Shown here: piece by piece, positions 1-5,255 of the stretch
Layout of the letters: each line of letters opens with the position of its first letter
How positions within the stretch are numbered: the stretch's first letter is position 1
Virus record (IMG/VR): IMGVR_UViG_3300007735_000531
Span: 1 to 25,490 of that record
Origin: a virus
DNA length: 25,490 nt
Reading direction: 5' to 3' (one strand)
Notes under the pieces: model-generated
Told to the model about the DNA's origin: nothing
Database searches by the model: none
Seen by the model: the letters and a program-made list of their open reading frames with translations, nothing else
Made by a program: the position numbers and the translations under genes

Positions 1-721
1 CGCGGTAGCCTGTGCCTGATGCGTTGTCGTTTTGTGCTTCGTAGGCAACCTTCAGCAGTGCGCCATTTTGCTGCAGCGCTGGTGCTTCCTTGCTCCATAA
101 TGCGCCTTCTGCCTTGCGCCGCCGCAGCAGGCCTGCTTCTACTGCTGTGCCAGGGTTGCGGTACAGCTCAAGTACAGCCGGCACATCAGCCCACTGCTTG
201 TCGCGCAACTTACGGCTAAGCGTCTCAAAGCCTAGAGCGTTGTAGAACGCTTCGCCCAAGTTGTAAGCAAAACTTACAAGTGCAGAGCGCTGGTTGTCGT
301 TCATAGCAGCCCAGTGCGGGACGGTGCCTTGCAACTTGGCGGCGATGCGGTCCACCTCAAGCCGCAGCAGTAGGTCGGCTTCGATGACGGTGATCTTATC
401 GCCGCGCTTGACGGGTTGGCCGGCACCATAGCGCGTGGTGCCGTAGCCGATCGTCCACGGGTCACCGCCGCTGGCTGGATCGGGATATGCCGCAAGGCGG
501 CAACCCTCAAACTCCTTGATCAGCGCAATGGCGGCGCTCAGGTCCGACTGCTTACCGGCAACGCTCCATGTATTGAACCATGGCCGGTCGCGGCGCATAG
601 CGGCGGCGTAGCCATTGGCCTTGAGATCCGCTTCAAGTTCCGCGATGGCAGCGAGCTGATGGGGCAGCCCCCGGTTGAAGCGAAACAACTGCTCCAGGGT
701 GATGGGGGCTTCGTTTGCCAT
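1..721 (-). CDS. Endolysin, GH24 lysozyme (3' end beyond window)
   Basis: Predicted muramidase that cuts the N-acetylmuramic acid/N-acetylglucosamine bond of peptidoglycan at lysis. It begins at the ATG at 719-721 and stays open for 240 codons to the window edge, so its C-terminus is not visible. The T4/P22-type core starts near residue 60. The catalytic triad is visible as Glu72 (in KEFEG), Asp81 (YPDP) and Thr90 (WTIGYGTT); the Glu-to-Asp spacing of nine equals that of T4 lysozyme (E11, D20). The later stretch NDNQRSALVSFAYNLG (141-156) is the usual GH24 helix. About 60 residues precede the core, with no hydrophobic signal, so this is not an obvious signal-arrest endolysin and probably needs a holin. 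Two short membrane-protein genes lie just upstream. The role of the N-terminal extension is unknown. Confidence 0.92.
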   Translation of the reverse strand, partial: MANEAPITLEQLFRFNRGLPHQLAAIAELEADLKANGYAAAMRRDRPWFNTWSVAGKQSDLSAAIALIKEFEGCRLAAYPDPASGGDPWTIGYGTTRYGAGQPVKRGDKITVIEADLLLRLEVDRIAAKLQGTVPHWAAMNDNQRSALVSFAYNLGEAFYNALGFETLSRKLRDKQWADVPAVLELYRNPGTAVEAGLLRRRKAEGALWSKEAPALQQNGALLKVAYEAQNDNASGTGYR

Positions 722-724
722 AGA

Positions 725-865
725 TCAGCGCTTCGGGAATACAGCTTTGAGCACCATCAGCACCAGCTGAATGATGCCATTTGCCTTGATGCCTGGATAT
801 AGGCTAAGCGCTTCACTAAGCGCTGCAACAATAATGGCAATAACAGTAGCGGTTGTGGGATCCAT
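725..865 (-). CDS. Small membrane protein, holin candidate (46 aa)
   Basis: Short ORF of 46 residues starting MDPTTATVIAIIVAAL and ending VLKAVFPKR. It has a hydrophobic N-terminal helix (about residues 5-16), a central YPGIKANG turn (23-30), a second hydrophobic stretch (31-43) and a basic tail. It sits 1 codon before the lysozyme ATG and 2 bases after the preceding gene's stop, so it is embedded in the lysis operon. Small proteins of this shape beside endolysins are common in cyanophage genomes. Size, hydrophobicity and position suggest a holin or holin-associated protein; no catalytic motif is expected or seen. The gene is real on grounds of spacing and composition; the holin role is inference. 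Confidence 0.68.
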   Translation of the reverse strand: MDPTTATVIAIIVAALSEALSLYPGIKANGIIQLVLMVLKAVFPKR

Positions 866-867
866 GC

Positions 868-1119
868 TTAGCGCGTGGGTGGGCGTGCCTCTAGCTTACT
901 GACGCGCTGCTCGACGGAGCTGATCCGCCCGAATGTTTCGCGGCGATCTTCCTTAATGTCTTGATGTAGCACTTCAAGTTGCGTTGCGATATGTTCTACT
1001 GCTGCTGTAAGACGTATTACAGCTTCACGTGCTTCATCGGTGCGGCGACTGAAGCCCATTGCGCCCATCGCCGCCACACTGATGGAGGCCCCAGCGACAG
1101 CAGCAATGATTTCGATCAT
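868..1119 (-). CDS. Membrane-anchored coiled-coil protein, lysis accessory or holin candidate (83 aa)
   Basis: I place the start at the internal ATG at 1117-1119 rather than an upstream ATG at 1197, because the protein then begins directly with a transmembrane segment (MIEIIAAVAGASISVAAMGA, residues 1-20) and no longer overlaps the previous gene. After the membrane segment come FSRR basic residues and a long charged amphipathic helix (about 28-78) with heptad-like spacing, predicted coiled coil. This one-helix plus coiled-coil layout recalls XhlA-type haemolysin/holin helpers, but I see no diagnostic motif. It is followed after 2 bases by the 46-residue membrane protein and then by the lysozyme, which supports a lysis role. 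That role is inference. Confidence 0.7.
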   Translation of the reverse strand: MIEIIAAVAGASISVAAMGAMGFSRRTDEAREAVIRLTAAVEHIATQLEVLHQDIKEDRRETFGRISSVEQRVSKLEARPPTR

Positions 1120-1138
1120 GAACCTAGCATAGAGGCTA

Positions 1139-1810
1139 TCACGCCCAAGGCCCAACGGAGGTGTTGGCACCAGCGGCGCCGATGGGCCAGATAGCAAAAA
1201 AGCTGCCTGCCACGGTCGAATAAGCGCCGCCAGGGGCTGCGCTGAGTTGATACTGCGGAATAAACGTGCCGCCAGCGTTGACGCTTACTGTGCCGTGGTA
1301 TGTGTAGCCATACTGAATCGTGGATGCCGCTGTTGCGCTGGTTAGGTTTGCCAGTGTGGCTATTGATATATGTGACGCGTTAGTTGTTCCAGTGCCTACT
1401 GTAGGCGGTGCAACAGTTGCGCCTGTCACATAGGCAGTATAAAAAATGTTGTTTAATGTTGCTGTTCCGCCGAATAAAATGCCAAACGTGTGGGAAGTTG
1501 TGCCAGATGTTTTTGACGCAAGAAAATCTGCAGTAAAAGCATAGACAGTTGAGGCTTGAAGGGTAACGCCTACATTAAAAAGCGACTGAGCCCCGGTCGC
1601 ATTACTTCCGGCGTAGTTACTATTCAACCGATAAAACATCATCGACGGTGACACGCCACGTCCGGCGGGCGTGGAGTAAACCACCTTGCCGTCGTACTCA
1701 AAAGCGCCGGCTGCCGCAGTTGTCAGGTTGGTGCCTGATTGCAACGACAGCGGCGCAGCGCTAGCAGTACCAGCTGGCAGTACCAGTGGCGTAAGGAAGT
1801 TGCGGCTCAT
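1139..1810 (-). CDS. Putative tail fibre/tip structural protein (223 aa)
   Basis: A 223-residue protein rich in Ala, Thr, Ser and Gly with few charged residues, a composition typical of beta-rich phage fibre and receptor-binding proteins. It begins MSRNFLTPLVLPAGTAS, similar in style to the start of the upstream fibre protein (MARKFFTDIDLQ), and shows alternating hydrophobic/polar beta-strand patterns throughout. No enzyme motif is visible. The ATG (1808-1810) overlaps the stop of the upstream fibre gene by one base, so the two are translationally coupled. The gene lies at the end of the fibre cassette just before the lysis genes. A distal fibre domain or virion surface protein is likely; the exact role is unknown. 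Confidence 0.75.
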   Translation of the reverse strand: MSRNFLTPLVLPAGTASAAPLSLQSGTNLTTAAAGAFEYDGKVVYSTPAGRGVSPSMMFYRLNSNYAGSNATGAQSLFNVGVTLQASTVYAFTADFLASKTSGTTSHTFGILFGGTATLNNIFYTAYVTGATVAPPTVGTGTTNASHISIATLANLTSATAASTIQYGYTYHGTVSVNAGGTFIPQYQLSAAPGGAYSTVAGSFFAIWPIGAAGANTSVGPWA

Positions 1811-2601
1811 CAGCCGATCACCACCACGCGATAGGCGTTGCTAGTCGGTGCAGTTGCAAACACCAGCGTTGCAGTGGTCGTGCTCGGGCGGTACACATCC
1901 ACCTCAACGTCGTCGTAGTTGCCGGAGTTGGGGAATACACGGATGATCACATCGCGGGTGTTGAGGCTGTGAGTAATGGTGTAGCTGGTGGCGCTGCCAT
2001 CACCGATATTGGTGCTGTACTTCTTGATGCGACCAGACCAACTTGCCAGTTTCAGCGGCGTGACGATGCGCTGATCATCAGTGCCGGCGTCAGTCTCTGC
2101 CTGAGTGGCGATTTCGGCAATGCCAGCAGTTGTCTCGCTGGCGGCTGGTGCAGCCGTGCCAAACGAAGTCCAGACTATGTTGCTGCTGCCGATCGTGCCG
2201 TTGACCTGTGTCTGCCGGAACGTAGAGCTGGCATCCGTACCTTCCTCGACGCTGATAGCCGCCTGCTCAAGCTCAGCAAAGGTGCTGGCATCCAGCGAGC
2301 GGGTCATGGCAACTGCGCTGCCGTTCCACACATAGATGCCGTTTTGGCTTTGCGTTGACTGGTTGCGCACCAGTACACGATCCTGCGATGCCATTGTGAC
2401 GCCATCGATCGTGGCGCCAGGACTACTCAGGTCGATGTTGCTCTGCGTGCCAACACGAGCGCTGTCCTTCCATGCCAAACCTTCAATCGCCGAGTCGACA
2501 TAGGCCTTGTTGGCTGCGTCACCGCTGTCAACGGGTGATGGCAGGTTGATCACCTTCGACGTGCTCTGCAGGTCAATGTCGGTAAAAAACTTGCGAGCCA
2601 T
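1810..2601 (-). CDS. Tail fibre-like protein (263 aa)
   Basis: Predicted virion fibre protein. Residues 1-40 (MARKFFTDIDLQ... AANKAYVDSAI) match the start of many phage fibres, where a SxKVxNLxxPxxxxDAANKAYVD segment precedes a beta-rich shaft. Around residues 155-188 is the ETTAGIAEIATQAETDAGTD motif that recurs in phage fibre repeats, followed by IVTPLKLAS. The C-terminal ~70 residues form a small beta domain (TSYTITHSLNTRDVIIRVF ... YRVVVIG) that I recognise from cyanophage and marine phage fibres. The stop overlaps the start of the next gene by one base. Host-surface binding is inferred from family and position; no receptor can be named. Confidence 0.83.
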   Translation of the reverse strand: MARKFFTDIDLQSTSKVINLPSPVDSGDAANKAYVDSAIEGLAWKDSARVGTQSNIDLSSPGATIDGVTMASQDRVLVRNQSTQSQNGIYVWNGSAVAMTRSLDASTFAELEQAAISVEEGTDASSTFRQTQVNGTIGSSNIVWTSFGTAAPAASETTAGIAEIATQAETDAGTDDQRIVTPLKLASWSGRIKKYSTNIGDGSATSYTITHSLNTRDVIIRVFPNSGNYDDVEVDVYRPSTTTATLVFATAPTSNAYRVVVIG

Positions 2602-2602
2602 A

Positions 2603-2929
2603 TCAGGTCAGGCGAGCGAGGCCAGCGGATGCTGGATTCAGTGTAACAACGGTTTGATTGGTGCTCGGATGCGCAATTTCGCCATCAATTTCTTGACTAC
2701 CTGTATCGAGCAATTCAACCGATGGGCGAAATCCCATATTGTGATTGATTATCCAGGTTGTTGAGGCTGTCGATTGCACGTGGACATACGCGCCAGATCC
2801 GGCTGGCCCTTGCGGCCCCTGTGTAATTGCAGCAACTGTGCTGGTAGCAGGCACCTCAACAACAGTAATGCCACTGTCCTCAGTAACCGTTACTGTATTG
2901 GTAACAGCGGTAACGCTTACGCTGGTCAT
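2603..2929 (-). CDS. Collagen-like small virion protein (108 aa)
   Basis: A 108-residue protein with three visible parts: an N-terminal Thr/Val-rich beta segment (MTSVSVTAVTNTVTVTEDSG), a short collagen-type triplet run (GPQGPAGSG, about residues 38-46), and a C-terminal beta domain containing WIINHNMGFRPSVELLD and ending TLNPASAGLARLT. The C-terminal domain is a familiar module of phage tail accessory proteins, related in pattern to the ITHSLNTRD domain of the neighbouring fibre. The start overlaps the upstream gene's stop by 4 bases (ATGA-type coupling). Trimerisation through the collagen-like stretch and a tail or baseplate decoration role are inference. Confidence 0.78.
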   Translation of the reverse strand: MTSVSVTAVTNTVTVTEDSGITVVEVPATSTVAAITQGPQGPAGSGAYVHVQSTASTTWIINHNMGFRPSVELLDTGSQEIDGEIAHPSTNQTVVTLNPASAGLARLT

Positions 2930-3264
2930 GCGGTGTAACCCTCGCTGACGTAGATGATGCCTTCTAGGTAATACTCCTTCAGGCCGCTTGGGTTGGTAAG
3001 TAGCACGTCGTAGTACGCCTCATTCGGGAATGTAGCGGTATCGGTATCTGTCAGCGCAATGGCAATGGTGCCCGTAGCGCGATTGGTGTAGGTGACTGTG
3101 AAGTCACCGTATTTGGTGGTGCGGCCCTGATTCCAAGCCTGCGCTTCAACGGTCCAGCCGGTCAGGTTGATTGCGGTGTCGGTGCTGTCCTTGAACTGCA
3201 GCGTGATGCTGTAGTCCGCCCGGCGCTGCAGGCTGATGTTGTATGTGCCGGGTGAGATCGCCAT
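2926..3264 (-). CDS. Small beta-sandwich tail accessory protein (112 aa)
   Basis: A 112-residue protein (MAISPGTYNISLQRRADYSI...). The pattern, polar N-terminus, a QRRADYSITLQFKD strand pair, NLTGWTVEAQAW, and then strands ending YYLEGIIYVSEGY, resembles the Ig-like N-terminal module of BppU-type baseplate upper proteins and the small tail accessory proteins that often accompany fibre genes. No catalytic residues are evident. It lies between the fibre companion genes and the collagen-like protein and is coupled to the latter by a 4-base overlap. A structural linker between tail tip and fibre is a reasonable inference. Confidence 0.77.
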   Translation of the reverse strand: MAISPGTYNISLQRRADYSITLQFKDSTDTAINLTGWTVEAQAWNQGRTTKYGDFTVTYTNRATGTIAIALTDTDTATFPNEAYYDVLLTNPSGLKEYYLEGIIYVSEGYTA

Positions 3265-3273
3265 GGCTACAGC

Positions 3274-3411
3274 TTAACGGCCCTGCCCGCGCAACTTCTT
3301 GCGGCCACGGCGGCGTGGCCTGGAATGCTGACCTTGACCCTGGGATGTGGTCTTAGGCGGCCCCGGCTGGTGCTCGATGCGGGCGGTGCCTTGCTTAGCG
3401 CGTACTGCCAT
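3274..3411 (-). CDS. Very basic 45-residue protein
   Basis: Micro-ORF of 45 residues from the ATG at 3409-3411, overlapping the stop of the preceding gene by one base (TGATG), to TAA at 3274-3276. The protein starts MAVRAKQGTARIEHQPG and ends RRRGRKKLRGQGR, with a net charge strongly positive and no acidic residues except one Glu. The SQGQGQHSRP...KKLRGQGR tail resembles a short phage protein family seen beside tail genes, as far as I recall. Function is unknown; the charge would suit nucleic-acid or virion-interior binding, but that is speculation. The tight coupling and filled 137-base gap argue it is expressed. Confidence 0.6.
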   Translation of the reverse strand: MAVRAKQGTARIEHQPGPPKTTSQGQGQHSRPRRRGRKKLRGQGR

Positions 3412-3644
3412 CAGCCTTCTAGCGCCTCCTTAATCTCGTCAGGCGTACTAGCCGCGTCGATAGCGTCTTGGATGGCTGCGTACCGATCGCGGATCTGTTG
3501 ACGTGCAGCCTCGGCGGCCTTGGCATCAACGCCGGGCATCTGCTTGGCGATCATCTCATCATGCGGGGCGAACTCAGCGGCGCGGGCAGCGCGACGCATG
3601 GCATGGGCAATGGATCTGGCCTTGTCTAGGTTGATGGTGATCAT
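3411..3644 (-). CDS. Hypothetical helical phage protein (77 aa)
   Basis: A 77-residue, almost wholly alpha-helical protein (MITINLDKARSIAHAMRRAA...), Ala- and charge-rich, with a conserved-looking DKARxIAHxxRRAARAxEFAPxDE segment at residues 7-29 and a C-terminal ASTPDEIKEALEG. Proteins of this pattern commonly sit beside phage tail-fibre genes and pair with a MxRIIYPN-type protein, exactly as here, where the upstream gene overlaps it by 4 bases. They may act as fibre-assembly helpers, but I know of no proven function. Confidence 0.75.
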   Translation of the reverse strand: MITINLDKARSIAHAMRRAARAAEFAPHDEMIAKQMPGVDAKAAEAARQQIRDRYAAIQDAIDAASTPDEIKEALEG

Positions 3645-3931
3645 TGCTCTGGCTCCTCAGCGATGGTGTCAATAGTTTGCTCGGCCGCGGCCTCTGCCTC
3701 CTTGGCAGCGCAATATGCGTCAGCGCCGATACCGTAGCCATCAGGGTTGCTGAAATCAGCCTCCCATGCACCGCGAAATGTGCGGTCGGATGGCACGTCC
3801 TCGGCGCTGATGATGAGGTACGCCACACCGTTGGGCACATCCTTAGCGGCAACGTCCTCGACAGGAAGCTCGCCGGTTGGGATGACGACGCTAAGGCCGC
3901 CTTCGTTGTTGGGGTAGATGATGCGGTTCAT
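3641..3931 (-). CDS. Conserved phage protein beside tail fibre (96 aa)
   Basis: A 96-residue acidic protein beginning MNRIIYPNNEGGLSVVIPTG. The central VAYLIISAEDVPSDRTFRGA followed by WEADFSNPDGYGIG (about residues 37-70) is a recurring signature of a small phage protein family encoded next to tail-fibre genes in many tailed phages. The C-terminus is Glu/Ala-rich and probably helical. It lies 9 bases after the fibre gene and overlaps the next ORF by 4 bases. A chaperone or fibre-linked role is inferred from constant neighbourhood; no enzyme motif is seen. Confidence 0.77.
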   Translation of the reverse strand: MNRIIYPNNEGGLSVVIPTGELPVEDVAAKDVPNGVAYLIISAEDVPSDRTFRGAWEADFSNPDGYGIGADAYCAAKEAEAAAEQTIDTIAEEPEQ

Positions 3932-3940
3932 GGGAGTACC

Positions 3941-5227
3941 TCAGCGGAAGACGGAAACGCACATTGCAGGGGCATCGGACGTGCCTGCGGTTCCTGTTGT
4001 GTTGTAAAAGATGACCCGTACCGATCCGGCAAGCATGTAGTCAGTACCAGCCAGGCTAGCCCTGTAGTCTGCGTCTACCACTGTTGAGGTGTGTCGAGTG
4101 CCGGTAACATTTGTCGCATAATTCGCGTCCGCCATTGCCGTTGTGAAGTTCACCGTATAGTCGCCCGTGCCGTTATCCGTAATGCTACTGACATTACCAC
4201 TAGCGCGGATTGCAACGGTGCCTGTGCCGTCAAAGTTGACCCAGGCGCGTGCCGAGTAAGATGGCGCAGAGCCCGATGCGGTACTGAGTGCTGCAGGGGC
4301 TGGGATTGATTGCCATGTCGGCGCAGAGCCAGAGCCATTGCTTGTAAATACTTGGCCGCTTGATCCATAGTTAGCACCTGCCAAGCCGATTGCGCCATTG
4401 CCGGCAATGCGCAGTCGTTCATTGAACCCAGAGTTGGTTCCTGTATAGAATGTAAGGACGCCCTCGTTTGCAGTTCCGCCGCCATTTGTGCAGCCAATTG
4501 CGGCTTTGTAATAGCCCTGACGAGCAAGAACATAGACAGGTCCATCGCCTGCTGTATTACGCCTATCACCGTAGAAAGGATTATCTAGTCCAAGCGCAGT
4601 TGTGTCACTGGATGCAAAAACCTGGCCCCCTGGCGCTAATTTGACTCCAGTTACGGTTCCACCAACATCTTGATTGGTTGTCCCTACCAACAGCCTGCCT
4701 GAGCTGTCCACGCGCAGGCATTCACTGCCGCCAGTGCTGATGGCTATTTGATCTGAACCTGGAGAATAAATGCCCGTATTAAGATCGCCACTAAAGGTAA
4801 TGCTGGGCGTTCCAGCGGCTCCAAGAGGGTAAACGATAGGAAGAGTCGATGTAGTCGCAGCGGTATCAATATTTAATCGTTGCGTACCATTAGTGCTGAT
4901 GGCTACTTGATCAGTACCAGGGCTGTAGAGGCCGGTATCGGTTCCGCTGGTTTTGAAGTACAGCGATGGCGCGGCAGCAGTGCCATTCTCAAGTGGTATT
5001 GTCGTGTACTCGCCGTCTAATTGGTAAAGTGTGATCCAAGCATTATTGGCGCCATTGCGCAGCTTCATAACGCCTGCGCTGGTATCAGCCCAGGGCATGT
5101 AGGCGTAGGTTGTCGTCGGCTCGCTAGTGCCGCTGTTATGGCTAACGATTGCGGCTAGCGCATTATTCAGGTCTGATCGGACCGCCGAGCCGGAGCCATT
5201 GGCGATCACATAATCATGCTGCGCCAC
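3941..5227 (-). CDS. Tail fibre protein with internal repeats (428 aa)
   Basis: A 428-residue fibre protein. The N-terminus (MAQHDYVIANGSGSAVRSDL) is the tail-attachment-like region common in cyanophage and marine phage fibres; TSEPTTTYAYMPWADTSAG follows at about 34-52. Residues ~93-180 carry two copies of a repeat (GLYSPGTDQVAISTNG and GIYSPGSDQIAISTGG) ending in LNIDTAA or LRVDSSG, beta-helix style shaft units; a shorter related unit (ERLRIAGNGAIGL) lies near 270. The last ~120 residues (SAPSYSARAWVNFDGTGTVA onwards) form the C-terminal domain seen on many cyanophage fibres. It is preceded by a 28-base gap containing a hairpin. Host recognition is inferred; no pectate lyase or depolymerase motif was seen. 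Confidence 0.85.
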   Translation of the reverse strand: MAQHDYVIANGSGSAVRSDLNNALAAIVSHNSGTSEPTTTYAYMPWADTSAGVMKLRNGANNAWITLYQLDGEYTTIPLENGTAAAPSLYFKTSGTDTGLYSPGTDQVAISTNGTQRLNIDTAATTSTLPIVYPLGAAGTPSITFSGDLNTGIYSPGSDQIAISTGGSECLRVDSSGRLLVGTTNQDVGGTVTGVKLAPGGQVFASSDTTALGLDNPFYGDRRNTAGDGPVYVLARQGYYKAAIGCTNGGGTANEGVLTFYTGTNSGFNERLRIAGNGAIGLAGANYGSSGQVFTSNGSGSAPTWQSIPAPAALSTASGSAPSYSARAWVNFDGTGTVAIRASGNVSSITDNGTGDYTVNFTTAMADANYATNVTGTRHTSTVVDADYRASLAGTDYMLAGSVRVIFYNTTGTAGTSDAPAMCVSVFR

Positions 5228-5232
5228 AACTT

Positions 5233-5249
5233 AGCAATGCTTCATTGCT
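5233..5249 (-). other. Perfect hairpin between tip protein and fibre genes
   Basis: On the transcribed strand AGCAATG, loop AAG, CATTGCT forms a perfect 7-base-pair stem inside the 28-base gap between the stop of the gpJ-like gene (5256-5258) and the ATG of the fibre (5225-5227). No run of T follows, so it is not a standard intrinsic terminator. It could be an mRNA processing or stability element or chance. Confidence 0.35.
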
Positions 5250-5255
5250 GGCAGT

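Noticed and set aside
416-802. Plus-strand ORF over the left end
   Set aside because: It lies opposite the lysozyme and the 46-residue membrane protein, both of which have clear motifs or coupling; the plus-strand product has no recognisable feature.
1120-1197. Longer N-terminus for the 83-residue membrane protein starting at 1197
   Set aside because: It would overlap the preceding fibre gene by 59 bases and add 26 Pro-rich residues before the membrane segment.
3644-4087. Plus-strand ORF of 147 codons
   Set aside because: Antisense to the conserved 96-residue protein and the end of the fibre gene; Cys/Val-rich shadow translation with no motif.
5233-5249. Rho-independent terminator after the gpJ-like gene
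   Set aside because: The stem is perfect but short, moderate in GC and not followed by a T-tract on the transcribed strand, so I list it only as a hairpin.
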